Positions 25,146 through 33,608 of a stretch of DNA of 60,071 nucleotides are shown here, piece by piece (the stretch's first letter is position 1; each line of letters begins with the position of its first letter). The translations under genes and the position numbers were made by a program. The DNA comes from Paraburkholderia piptadeniae (GTDB lineage: Bacteria; Pseudomonadota; Gammaproteobacteria; Burkholderiales; Burkholderiaceae). Under the pieces are notes generated by a model. That model searched no databases, was not told the origin of the DNA, and was given only the letters and a program-made list of their open reading frames with translations. The DNA lies in the NCBI RefSeq assembly GCF_900007165.1, contig NZ_CYGY02000039.1, positions 1 through 60,071 of the forward strand. The letters run 5' to 3'.

Positions 25146-25194
25146 CGCGGCATGTGGTGTTCGCCTGCACTCACGAGACCCGCGCGCCGACCCG

Positions 25195-26196
25195 TCATTT
25201 TGCCTGGCTGGCGCGCCAGTCGCGCGGCGTCATCTGAAAGTTTGCGACGAACCAGTTCGTGAACGATCCCTGTTGCGCGTAACCCAGAAGCGACGCGACG
25301 CGTCCGATCGGATAGCGTGGGTTGCTCATGTAGCGCACAGCAAGCTCGCGCCGCACTTCCTCGACTTGATCCGAGAAGCTCGTACCGGATGATTTCAGCT
25401 GACGTTGCAGCGTGCGCACGCTCACGCCCAAATGACGCGCGACCAGTTCGACGGTGGCCTGTTCGAGGGGCAGCAGCAGATAGATCGCCTTGCGCACTTC
25501 GAGCGCGGTGGAATCCGGCCCTGTCGCGTTGAGGGGAGCGGCCAGGCTCTCGGCGTATCGCACGAGTTCAGGGTCCGCTGCGGGATTGGGGTAGTCGAGA
25601 TCGGCCGTGGCGCACACGAACCCGTTGAAGTCGCTGCCGAACTCCAGCGGACAGCCAAAGAATCGTCGATGAAACGTGAGGTCCGCGTGCGCGGCGTGAG
25701 TGAAATGGACAGCGCGAGGTTTCCAGAACTGGCCGAGCAGCGCGCTCGAGTGACGCGCGAGGGCGCCGAGCGCCAACTCGATCGCCTGCGTCGTCGGCGT
25801 GCCCGGCGCGACGACGAGTTCCTCGCGAATCGTGACCGTTTCGCCTGTCGTCTCGACGTAGATGGCCAAGGCTTCGTTGAGCAGATGCCGGTATTCGGCT
25901 GCTGCGAGCAGTACCTCGCGCAATGTGCGCTTGTGCGCGAGCAGCACGTTGACGACGCCAGTGCCGAACTTCTGCCGGGTTTCGGCCATCTGCAACGCGA
26001 AGGTCGGGCACGACGCCTTGTTTGCCGTGAGCTCCAGCAGCCGGCAGCAGGCGGCGGCGGGCACGCGATCGCTCGCATTGGCAAGCGCCGCGGGATCGAT
26101 ACCGGCCTGCTGCGCGAGCTCGACGGGGTTCAGTCCGAGCCGCCGCGTCACATCGAAATAGCCGTTCATGGCGATCGACCCGAGCATCGTTTCCAT
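25195..26196 (-). CDS. AraC-family transcriptional regulator
   Basis: A 333-residue regulator. The N-terminal two thirds is the arabinose-binding-like effector domain of the OruR/ArgR-like AraC group (MNGYFDVTRRLGLNPVELAQQAGID). The C-terminal ~100 residues carry two helix-turn-helix motifs: ELVARHLGVSVRTLQRQLK and IGRVASLLGYAQQGSFTNWF, ending PRDWRASQ. GGAGAAAG precedes the ATG. It is divergent from the BKACE operon with a 236-bp gap, so that operon is its most likely target; its other neighbour is arcC, so control of arginine genes is an alternative. Confidence 0.88.
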   Translation of the reverse strand: METMLGSIAMNGYFDVTRRLGLNPVELAQQAGIDPAALANASDRVPAAACCRLLELTANKASCPTFALQMAETRQKFGTGVVNVLLAHKRTLREVLLAAAEYRHLLNEALAIYVETTGETVTIREELVVAPGTPTTQAIELALGALARHSSALLGQFWKPRAVHFTHAAHADLTFHRRFFGCPLEFGSDFNGFVCATADLDYPNPAADPELVRYAESLAAPLNATGPDSTALEVRKAIYLLLPLEQATVELVARHLGVSVRTLQRQLKSSGTSFSDQVEEVRRELAVRYMSNPRYPIGRVASLLGYAQQGSFTNWFVANFQMTPRDWRASQAK

Positions 26197-26275
26197 TGTT
26201 CTTTCTCCGCAGTCTCTTCATACATGCTGCGCCTTCCCTTTCGGCGATGCGATGCGCACTGCGGGCCAAATATTG

Positions 26276-26285
26276 GTGTTAACAC
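26276..26285. promoter_or_regulatory. Palindrome in the araC/BKACE divergent promoter region
   Basis: GTGTTAACAC is a perfect 10-bp palindrome about 80 bp upstream of the regulator start and 148 bp before the BKACE ATG. It is a candidate binding site, though AraC proteins usually bind direct repeats. Confidence 0.25.
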
Positions 26286-26432
26286 GCAGTGGCACGGATC
26301 GCTAAAAGGATGGCGCCTGATCATAAAAGTCTAGCGCGTGGATGCCGTATTGTGCGAGCACGACGATTCGAGATGTTCCGTTTTCACGCGACCCTCGCGG
26401 CATCGGAACCTCATTCACATCCGGAGGAAGAC

Positions 26433-27488
26433 ATGCAGTTTCTCGACGATTCGCTGCACCCTGAGAATCAGGACAAGGTAGTCATCACCACCGCTCCGTA
26501 CGGTCCGGAATGGATGCCCGAAGACTTTCCGGAAGATATTCCGGTGACGATGGACGAGCAGATCCAGAAGGCCGTCGACTGCTATAACGCCGGCGCCACC
26601 GTGCTTCATCTGCACGTGCGCGAACTGGACGGCAAGGGTTCGAAGCGCCTGTCGAAGTTCAACGAGCTGATCGCGGGCGTGCGCGCGGCCGTGCCCGACA
26701 TGATCATCCAGGTCGGCGGCTCGATTTCGTTTGCACCGGAAGACGAAGGGCAGGCCGCGAAGTGGCTGTCCGACGATACGCGTCACATGCTGGCCGATCT
26801 CGACCCGGCGCCGGATCAGGTGACGGTCGCGATCAACACCACGCAGATGAACATCATGGAGCTGCTCTATCCGGAGTACCTGGCGGGCACCTCGCTGTCG
26901 AATCCTGCGTTCATGGCCGCGTACAGCGAAATGACGGTGCCGGCGGGCCCGGCATGGGTCGAGGAGCATCTGCGCCGCTTGCAGGCCGCGGGCATCCAGC
27001 CGCACTTCCAGCTCACGGGCATTCATGCGCTCGAAACGCTCGAGCGCCTCGTGCGCAAGGGCGTCTACAAGGGGCCGCTGAACCTGACGTGGATCGGCAT
27101 CGGCGGCGGCTTCGACGGCCCGAACCCGTTCAACTTCTTCAACTTCGTGCATCGCGCGCCGGATGGCTGCACGCTCACGGCCGAGTCGCTGCTCAAGAAC
27201 GTGCTGCCGTTCAACATGATGGCGATGTCGATGGGCCTGCATCCGCGTTGCGGCATCGAAGACACGATCATCGACCAGCACGGCAAGCGCTTCACATCGG
27301 TGCAGCAGATCGAGCAGTGCGTGCGCGTCGCGCGTGAACTCGGGCGCGAGATTGCCAGCGGCAAGGAAGCGCGCGAGATTTACCGCATCGGCGTCCAGTA
27401 CGAGACTGTCGACGAGACGCTTGCCGCCAACGGCATGGCGCCGAATCGCCAGACGGGCGTGAGGAACCTGCCGCTGCGCGCGGCGTGA
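26433..27488 (+). CDS. BKACE family beta-keto acid cleavage enzyme (DUF849), long form
   Basis: A 351-residue Zn enzyme of the 3-keto-5-aminohexanoate cleavage family. These cleave a beta-keto acid with acetyl-CoA into acetoacetate and a new acyl-CoA. The metal site starts with His59 and His61 in TVLHLHVRE, with a later GLHPRCGIEDT that should carry the active-site glutamate. Other hallmarks are VITTAPYG at the N-terminus and QVGGSISF. It is some 50 residues longer than Kce, with extra sequence around the DDTRHMLADLDPAP and NPFNFFNFVHRAPDG regions. GGAGG precedes ATG 26433; an in-frame extension upstream lacks support. It leads an operon with a transporter, dioxygenase, Rieske protein and CoA ligase. 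Substrate unknown. Confidence 0.85.
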   Translation: MQFLDDSLHPENQDKVVITTAPYGPEWMPEDFPEDIPVTMDEQIQKAVDCYNAGATVLHLHVRELDGKGSKRLSKFNELIAGVRAAVPDMIIQVGGSISFAPEDEGQAAKWLSDDTRHMLADLDPAPDQVTVAINTTQMNIMELLYPEYLAGTSLSNPAFMAAYSEMTVPAGPAWVEEHLRRLQAAGIQPHFQLTGIHALETLERLVRKGVYKGPLNLTWIGIGGGFDGPNPFNFFNFVHRAPDGCTLTAESLLKNVLPFNMMAMSMGLHPRCGIEDTIIDQHGKRFTSVQQIEQCVRVARELGREIASGKEAREIYRIGVQYETVDETLAANGMAPNRQTGVRNLPLRAA

Positions 27489-27652
27489 CAGATTGAAGCC
27501 CGGCGGGCGCATCGACCGATGCCGGGCTTCGAAGGCAGGACTCTCCGGCGCGTGCCGGGGAGCATCAGGACATATCCATAATCGGCCGCCTTGCCCAACT
27601 GGCAAGAACGCGGGGACGGCCGACAAAGAGGCGGACGGGAAGGAGACAAATC

Positions 27653-28975
27653 ATGCTCATGCAGCATGCCGAGCCCACGACGGGCGACGTTACGACAACA
27701 CAAACGGATGTGCGCGCTTATGCCTGGGTGGTATTTGCGTTGACGGTCGGGTTGCTGCTTTCCGACTACATGTCGCGGCAAGTGTTGAATGCCGTGTTTC
27801 CGCTGCTCAAGGCTACGTGGAATCTTTCCGACGCGCGGCTGGGTTCGCTGAGCAGCGTGGTCGCGCTGATGGTTGGCGTGCTCACGTTTCCGCTGTCGGT
27901 GCTCGCCGATCGCTGGGGCCGCGTGAAAAGCATCGTCCTGATGGCGGCGATGTGGAGTATCGCGACGCTGGGCTGTTCGATCTCGACGAACTACGGCGAG
28001 ATGCTGCTTGCGCGCGCCTTCGTCGGCATCGGCGAAGCGGCGTACGGCAGTGTCGGAATCGCCGTCGTGCTGAGCATCTTTCCGGCGCGGCTGCGCTCCA
28101 CGCTCACAGGCGCCTTCATGGCGGGCGGCGCATTCGGTTCGGTGCTGGGCATGGCGGCCGGCGGCGCGGTCGCGGCTCATCTCGGCTGGCGCGCGGCGTT
28201 CGGCGCGATGGCGGTCATGGGGATCGTGCTGGTCGTGTGCTACCGGTTCGTCGTCACCGAAAAGCGTCTTGCGCCGTTGCAGCCTGCAGGCGCGAACCGG
28301 CAGTCGGAAGGGCCTGGCGTGCGCATGAGCTTCCGCGCGCTGATGAAGGGGCTCTTCTCGACGAAGTCCGTTGTGTGCGCTTATGTTGGCAGCGGCACTC
28401 ATCTGCTCGTTCCCGCCGCTATCTGGGCGTGGATGCCGAGCTTCCTGAACCGCTACTACGGCATGGCCACGGGCAAGGCGGCCATCAGCGCGGCAGCGTT
28501 CGTGCTGGTGACGGGCGTGGGCATGGTGGTGTGCGGCAACCTGGCCGACCGGCTCAGCAAGAACGTGCGCGAAAGAAAATGGCTCGCCGCGATCGCGTTC
28601 TGCCTCGCGTGCTTTACGCTGCTCGCGATTGGCTTCCACATGCCCGCAGGTCCGTTGCAACTCGTTGTGATCGGCATCGGCATGTTCTTCTGCGCAGGTG
28701 CGAGCGGTCCGTCGGGCGCGATGGTGGCGAACCTCACTCCGCCGTCGATTCACGCATCGGCGTTTGCGACCCTCACGCTCGCGAACAACCTGCTGGGTCT
28801 CGCGCCCGCTGCCGTGCTGACGGGAATGGTCGCGGACCGGATCGGGCTGCTCGGTGCATTGCAACTCGTTCCGTTCGCGCCTCTTGTCGCGGCCATCGCA
28901 TTCTTTATCGGCAAACGGAATTACGCAGGCGACCTGGACCGCCTGAACGCTCTGCGCGAGCAGGCGATGCGCTGA
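27653..28975 (+). CDS. MFS transporter
   Basis: A 440-residue permease with twelve predicted helices. Helix 1 has LLLSDYMSRQVLNAVFPLLK, close to the spinster/aromatic-acid-like MFS branches, and the helix 2-3 loop carries LADRWGRVKS. A cytoplasmic central loop around KRLAPLQPAGANRQSEG divides the halves. AAGGAGA precedes the ATG. It is 164 bp after the BKACE gene on the same strand, so it is the probable importer of the operon's substrate. The substrate cannot be deduced from sequence. Confidence 0.85.
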   Translation: MLMQHAEPTTGDVTTTQTDVRAYAWVVFALTVGLLLSDYMSRQVLNAVFPLLKATWNLSDARLGSLSSVVALMVGVLTFPLSVLADRWGRVKSIVLMAAMWSIATLGCSISTNYGEMLLARAFVGIGEAAYGSVGIAVVLSIFPARLRSTLTGAFMAGGAFGSVLGMAAGGAVAAHLGWRAAFGAMAVMGIVLVVCYRFVVTEKRLAPLQPAGANRQSEGPGVRMSFRALMKGLFSTKSVVCAYVGSGTHLLVPAAIWAWMPSFLNRYYGMATGKAAISAAAFVLVTGVGMVVCGNLADRLSKNVRERKWLAAIAFCLACFTLLAIGFHMPAGPLQLVVIGIGMFFCAGASGPSGAMVANLTPPSIHASAFATLTLANNLLGLAPAAVLTGMVADRIGLLGALQLVPFAPLVAAIAFFIGKRNYAGDLDRLNALREQAMR

Positions 28976-29089
28976 CTATAGCGCTCGACACGCGCAACGG
29001 CGGCGCGCTTTCAACGCAGCAGCCCGAAGTTGCGCGACAGACGAAACGAAACGGACTTTGTAGTTCGAGTAATGGATAGGAGATTCAAC

Positions 29090-30070
29090 ATGGCAAAAGC
29101 AGTGCGCTTCCACGAAACGGGTGGTCCCGAAGTCTTGCGCTACGAGGACGTCGAAGTGGGCGATCCCGGCCCCGGACAGGTCCGCCTGCGCCATGAGGCA
29201 GTGGGCCTCAATTTCGCCGATACCTACTTCCGCAGCGGCCTTTACCCGGTCCCGCTGCCTGCGGGGATGGGCGTCGAAGCTGCGGGCGTGGTCGAAGCCA
29301 TCGGCCCCGATGTGACGAACGTCGCGGTCGGCGATCGTGTGACCTATACCGGCTTTATCAACACGCTCGGCGCCTACAGCACCGAACGCCTGATTCCCGC
29401 GGCTCCCCTCATCAAGCTGCCCGATGCGATTTCGTGCGAAACGGCCGCTGGCATGACGATGCGAGGGCTGACTTCGGCGTATCTGATGCGTCGTATTTAC
29501 GACTTCAAGGCGGGCGATACCATCCTCTTGCATGCGGCTGCCGGCGGTGTCGGCCTGATCGTGTCGCAATGGGCGAAGCTGCTCGGCCTCACGGTGATCG
29601 GCACGGTTTCGACGGAGGCCAAGGGCGAAGTGGCCCGCGCGCATGGCTGCGATCACATCGTCTACTACAGCCGGGAAGACGTCGCGAAGCGCGTGCGCGA
29701 ACTGACGGGCGGCGTCGGCGTGAACGTGGTGTTCGACAGCGTCGGCAAGGACACCTTCGAGGCCTCGCTCGATTCGCTCAAGCGTCGCGGTCTGATGGTC
29801 TGCGTCGGCACGGCGTCCGGCCCGATCCCGCCGTTCAATCCGCAGATGCTGGCGATGAAGGGCTCGCTCTATCTGACGCGCCCGGCGCTCGCCGACTATA
29901 TCGCCGACCCCGCCGAGAAGAACGATCTGGCCGGCGAGATCTTCGGTCACATCGCGGCGGGCCGCATCAGGATCGAGCTGAACCAGCGTTACGCGCTCGA
30001 AGATGCAGCGCAAGCCCATCGGGACCTTGAATCGCGCAAGACGACGGGCTCGTCGGTTTTCGTCATCTGA
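29090..30070 (+). CDS. NADPH:quinone oxidoreductase, zinc-free MDR family (QorA-like)
   Basis: A 326-residue medium-chain reductase. The start MAKAVRFHETGGPEVLRYEDV and the segment LNFADTYFRSGLYP are typical of QOR; the nucleotide site is LLHAAAGGVGLIVSQWAK. Catalytic zinc ligands of alcohol dehydrogenases are absent, as expected. ATG 29090 has GATAGGAGA upstream. Family members reduce quinones or enones with NADPH. It is 10 bp upstream of the TauD gene, so the two are cotranscribed. In this operon it may reduce an unsaturated or quinone-like intermediate; that is a guess. Confidence 0.88.
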   Translation: MAKAVRFHETGGPEVLRYEDVEVGDPGPGQVRLRHEAVGLNFADTYFRSGLYPVPLPAGMGVEAAGVVEAIGPDVTNVAVGDRVTYTGFINTLGAYSTERLIPAAPLIKLPDAISCETAAGMTMRGLTSAYLMRRIYDFKAGDTILLHAAAGGVGLIVSQWAKLLGLTVIGTVSTEAKGEVARAHGCDHIVYYSREDVAKRVRELTGGVGVNVVFDSVGKDTFEASLDSLKRRGLMVCVGTASGPIPPFNPQMLAMKGSLYLTRPALADYIADPAEKNDLAGEIFGHIAAGRIRIELNQRYALEDAAQAHRDLESRKTTGSSVFVI

Positions 30071-30080
30071 GGAAACAGTC

Positions 30081-30929
30081 ATGCGAATCGAACAACTGAC
30101 GTGCGCGATCGGCGCGGAACTGGTCGGCGTGAATCTCGCCGATGCGATCCACGACGATGCGCTGTTCGCCGAAATCCGCGCAGCGCTGCTCAAGCATCGG
30201 GTGCTGTTCCTGCGCGACCAGGACATCACGCGCGCCGAGCATGTGGCGTTTGCGCGCCGCTTCGGCGAACTGGAAGATCATCCCGTCGCGGGCAGCGATC
30301 CGGAGCATCCGGGCCTCGTGCGCATCTACAAGAACCCGGATCAGCCTAACGACCGCTACGAAAATGCGTGGCACGCGGACGCCACCTGGCGCGAAGCGCC
30401 GCAGTTCGGCGCGGTTCTGCGCTGCGTGGAGTGCCCGCCCGTCGGCGGCGACACGATGTGGGCGAACATGGTCCTCGCATACGAGAAGCTGCCAGATTAC
30501 ATCAAGAGCCAGATCGCGGAACTTCGCGCCCGCCACAGCATCGAGGCGAGCTTCGGCGCCGCGATGCCGATCGAAAAGCGCCTTGCGTTGAAAGAGCAGT
30601 TTCCGGACGCGGAGCACCCCGTCGTGCGCACGCATCCCGAGACGGGCGAGAAGGTGCTGTTCGTGAGCGCCTTCACCACCCATATCACCAACTATCACAC
30701 GCCGGCGCGCGTGCGCTTCGGGCAGGACGCGAATCCGGGCGCAGGCGATCTGCTGCGCTATCTGATCAGCCAGGCCTACATCCCCGAGTATCAGGTGCGC
30801 TGGCGCTGGCAGAAGAACAGCATCGCGATCTGGGACAACCGCAGCACGCAGCACTATGCGGTGATGGATTACGCGCCGTGCCATCGCAAGATGGAACGCG
30901 CGGGCATTATCGGCGACAAGCCGTACTGA
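30081..30929 (+). CDS. TauD/TfdA family Fe(II)/2-oxoglutarate dioxygenase
   Basis: A 282-residue oxygenase. The facial triad is His98 and Asp100 (WHADATW) with His258 (RSTQHYAV); the 2-oxoglutarate arginine is in CHRKMERAGI (R269 or R273). The N-terminal GAELVGVNLADAI is typical. Family members hydroxylate substrates such as taurine, 2,4-D, sulfonates or gamma-butyrobetaine, often releasing a leaving group. TGAGGAAACAG precedes ATG 30081. It lies between the quinone reductase (10 bp) and the RBBP9-like hydrolase (19 bp). The absence of a tauABC transporter and of a sulfonate context makes taurine unlikely. Confidence 0.9.
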   Translation: MRIEQLTCAIGAELVGVNLADAIHDDALFAEIRAALLKHRVLFLRDQDITRAEHVAFARRFGELEDHPVAGSDPEHPGLVRIYKNPDQPNDRYENAWHADATWREAPQFGAVLRCVECPPVGGDTMWANMVLAYEKLPDYIKSQIAELRARHSIEASFGAAMPIEKRLALKEQFPDAEHPVVRTHPETGEKVLFVSAFTTHITNYHTPARVRFGQDANPGAGDLLRYLISQAYIPEYQVRWRWQKNSIAIWDNRSTQHYAVMDYAPCHRKMERAGIIGDKPY

Positions 30930-30948
30930 TCACGCAGGACACCGCTTC

Positions 30949-31509
30949 ATGACTCTCGATACGACGCCGACCATCCTGATCGTGCCCGGCTTGCGCGACC
31001 ACGTCGCGGAACACTGGCAGACCCTGCTGGAGCAAAAGCTGCCGAAGGCTGCCTCGGTGCCGCCGCTCGAACACGACAAGCTCAGTTGCGCGGCACGCGT
31101 CGCGGCGCTCGACGCGGCGCTCGCGAAGATCGACGGCCCGGTGATCCTGGTCGCGCATAGCGCGGGCGTGATGATCACCGTGCACTGGGCGCAGCAGCAC
31201 AGCCGCAAGATTCACGGCGCGCTGCTCGCGGCGCCTGCTGACCTCGAAACGCCGCTGCCGGCAGGCTATCCGTCCATCGATGCGCTCGCGCAGAACGGCT
31301 GGCATCCGATCCCGCGCAAGCCGTTGCCGTTCCCAAGCATCGTCGGCGCGAGCCGCAACGATCCGCTCGCGCAGTTCGAGCGTGTGCGTGCAATGGCGGA
31401 AGACTGGGGCAGCCGCCTCGTCGACCTCGGCGAAGTCGGCCATCTGAATCCCGCTGCGGGCTTTGGCGAATGGCCGCTGGCGCAGACGCTGATCCGTGAA
31501 TTGCTTTGA
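30949..31509 (+). CDS. RBBP9/YdeN-type small serine hydrolase
   Basis: A 186-residue alpha/beta hydrolase. The N-terminal LIVPGLRDHVAEHWQ is the family signature (Pro-Gly then the W motif). The nucleophile is Ser71 in VAHSAG; the acid should be the Asp in GASRNDPLAQ and the base the His in LGEVGHLNPAAG. The family is small and cytoplasmic with mostly unknown natural substrates. It starts 19 bp after the dioxygenase and is followed after 36 bp by the Rieske gene. In the operon it might act as a thioesterase or ester hydrolase. Confidence 0.85.
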   Translation: MTLDTTPTILIVPGLRDHVAEHWQTLLEQKLPKAASVPPLEHDKLSCAARVAALDAALAKIDGPVILVAHSAGVMITVHWAQQHSRKIHGALLAAPADLETPLPAGYPSIDALAQNGWHPIPRKPLPFPSIVGASRNDPLAQFERVRAMAEDWGSRLVDLGEVGHLNPAAGFGEWPLAQTLIRELL

Positions 31510-31545
31510 TCCGCGTTGCGCATCGGATCAGGAAAGGAAGTTGAG

Positions 31546-31908
31546 ATGTCACGTCAGATCGTGATCGGCCTTGCCGATGACCTCGCGCCCGGCCAGCGGA
31601 AGCTCGCCTTCGTTGATGGACGCAGCATCGTCCTCTTCAACATCGGCGGCGCGATTCACGCAATCGATAACTCGTGTCCGCACAACGGCGCCTCGCTCGC
31701 GAGCGGACAGCTGGAAGGGTGCGTGCTGCGTTGCCCCGCGCACGGACTGCGCTTCGATCTGCGCACAGGCTGCATGCCGGGCATGGACGGATCGAGCGGT
31801 TTGAGCCTGACAACTTTCCCGGTGCGGACAGTCGATGGGCAACTGGTCGTCAGCCTCGATGAGCCGGACGCTACCACCAATCAGGAGAAGGAAGGATGCA
31901 AGGTTTGA
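31546..31908 (+). CDS. Rieske 2Fe-2S ferredoxin-like protein
   Basis: A 120-residue single-domain Rieske protein. Cluster ligands are Cys44 and His46 (CPHNGASL) and Cys63 and His66 (CPAHGLRFD). The size fits NirD-like or bphF-type ferredoxins that pass electrons to oxygenases. GGAAAGGAAG precedes ATG 31546. Its last codons overlap the start of the CoA ligase by 13 bp, so the two are translated together. No Rieske oxygenase alpha subunit is encoded here, so its electron acceptor is unclear; the TauD enzyme does not need one. Confidence 0.88.
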   Translation: MSRQIVIGLADDLAPGQRKLAFVDGRSIVLFNIGGAIHAIDNSCPHNGASLASGQLEGCVLRCPAHGLRFDLRTGCMPGMDGSSGLSLTTFPVRTVDGQLVVSLDEPDATTNQEKEGCKV

Positions 31909-33524
31909 TGATGCAGCAGCCGCTGCTGGTCGCTTCGCTGCTCATGCACGCCGAACGCCATCACGGCAAACAGGAAATCGTGTCGCGCCGGGTCGAAGGG
32001 GACATTCACCGCTATTCGTATCGCGATCTCGCGCAGCGCGCGCGCCGCATGGCAAACGCGCTGACAAGCCTGGGCGTCAGGCCGGGCGAGCGCGTAGGGA
32101 CGCTGGCGTGGAATGGCTATCGGCACATGGAGCTGTATTTCGCCGTGTCGGGGTCCGGGTCCGTGCTGCATACCCTCAACCCGCGGCTTCACGTCGATCA
32201 GCTCGCGTACATCATCGAGCACGCGGAAGATCGCGTCGTGTTCTTCGACCTCACATTTCTGCCGCTGATCGAGAGCGTCGCGCCGCGCGTCAAGAGCCCG
32301 AAGGTGTTCGTGGCGATGACCGACCGCGCGCACATGCCGCAAGAGCACGGCCTGTCCACGATGCTGCTGTGCTACGAGGATCTCATCGATCTTCACGACG
32401 ACGAGTTCGACTGGCCGCTCGTCGACGAGAACAGCGCATCGTCGCTGTGCTACACGTCGGGCACAACGGGCAATCCGAAGGGCGTGTTGTACAGCCACCG
32501 CTCGACTGTGCTGCACACCTACGCGGCGGCGCTGCCGGATTCGCTGAACTGTTCGGCGCGCGATGTGATTCTGCCCGTCGTGCCGATGTTCCATGTGAAC
32601 GCGTGGGGACTGCCGTACATCTCCTGCATGGTCGGCGCGAAACTAGTGTTTCCGGGGCCGGCGCTCGACGGCAAGTCGCTCTATGAATTGATCGAAACCG
32701 AACAGGTCACGCTGTCGGCGGGTGTGCCGACTGTGTGGCAAGGACTGCTTGCGCATGTCGACGCGATCGAGGGGGCGTTCTCGTCGATGAGGCGCACGAT
32801 TATCGGCGGCGCGCCGTGTCCGACCGCAATGACGGCGGCGTTCCAGGAGCGCTATCAAGTCGATGTGCTGCACGCATGGGGCATGACGGAATTGAGCCCT
32901 GTCGGCACGGTGTGCAGCTTCAAGGCGCATCAGCTTTCTCTGCCCACCGACGAGCGCTATGCCATTCAGGCGAAGCAGGGACGCGCGGTGTTCGGCATCG
33001 ACATGAAGATCGTCGGCCCGGACGGCGAGGAGTTGCCGTGGGACGGCCATGCGGCCGGCGATCTGCTCGTGCGCGGACCGTGGGTCGTCCGGCAGTACTT
33101 CGGAAGCAGCGACACGTCGCATCTGCGTGACGGCTGGTTTCCGACGGGCGACGTGGCGAAGATCGACGCCGATGGCTTCATGCAGATCACGGATCGCAGC
33201 AAGGACGTCATCAAGTCCGGCGGCGAATGGATCAGTTCGACCGACATCGAAAACGTCGCGTGCCTGCATCCGGAAGTCACGACTGCCGTGTGCATCGCCG
33301 CACGGCATCCGAAGTGGGACGAGCGGCCGCTGCTGCTGATCGTGAGGAAGCCGGGCAGCGCGCTCGCCGCGGAAGAACTGCTTGGCTTCTTCGATGGTCG
33401 GGTCGCGAGATGGTGGAAGCCCGATGCGGTGGTGTTCGTCGATACCGTTCCCCTTGGCGCAACCGGGAAGGTGCTCAAGAACCTGTTGCGTGACCAGTTC
33501 GGAGACTACTACCTGACGGCCTGA
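31896..33524 (+). CDS. Acyl-CoA synthetase (AMP-forming, medium/long-chain type)
   Basis: A 542-residue ANL-family ligase. The P-loop motif is LCYTSGTTGNPKGVLYSHRS (~185-204); AWGMTELSPVGTV holds the A5 region; FPTGDVAKIDADGFMQITDRSKD is A7/A8; the catalytic lysine is in GATGKVLKNLLR near the C-terminus. It activates a carboxylic acid as acyl-adenylate and then the CoA thioester. Its start overlaps the Rieske gene by 13 bp. It ends the enzymatic part of the operon, with a porin 84 bp further on. Sequence alone does not set chain length or aromatic versus aliphatic substrate. Confidence 0.9.
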   Translation: MQGLMMQQPLLVASLLMHAERHHGKQEIVSRRVEGDIHRYSYRDLAQRARRMANALTSLGVRPGERVGTLAWNGYRHMELYFAVSGSGSVLHTLNPRLHVDQLAYIIEHAEDRVVFFDLTFLPLIESVAPRVKSPKVFVAMTDRAHMPQEHGLSTMLLCYEDLIDLHDDEFDWPLVDENSASSLCYTSGTTGNPKGVLYSHRSTVLHTYAAALPDSLNCSARDVILPVVPMFHVNAWGLPYISCMVGAKLVFPGPALDGKSLYELIETEQVTLSAGVPTVWQGLLAHVDAIEGAFSSMRRTIIGGAPCPTAMTAAFQERYQVDVLHAWGMTELSPVGTVCSFKAHQLSLPTDERYAIQAKQGRAVFGIDMKIVGPDGEELPWDGHAAGDLLVRGPWVVRQYFGSSDTSHLRDGWFPTGDVAKIDADGFMQITDRSKDVIKSGGEWISSTDIENVACLHPEVTTAVCIAARHPKWDERPLLLIVRKPGSALAAEELLGFFDGRVARWWKPDAVVFVDTVPLGATGKVLKNLLRDQFGDYYLTA

Positions 33525-33608
33525 TGCATCGGGTCTTTAACAACAAAGTTCTATTCAATGAAAAAACAGTCGGGTTCGCCCGGCGCTTCCAGGATTGGAG
33601 GAGACTGA

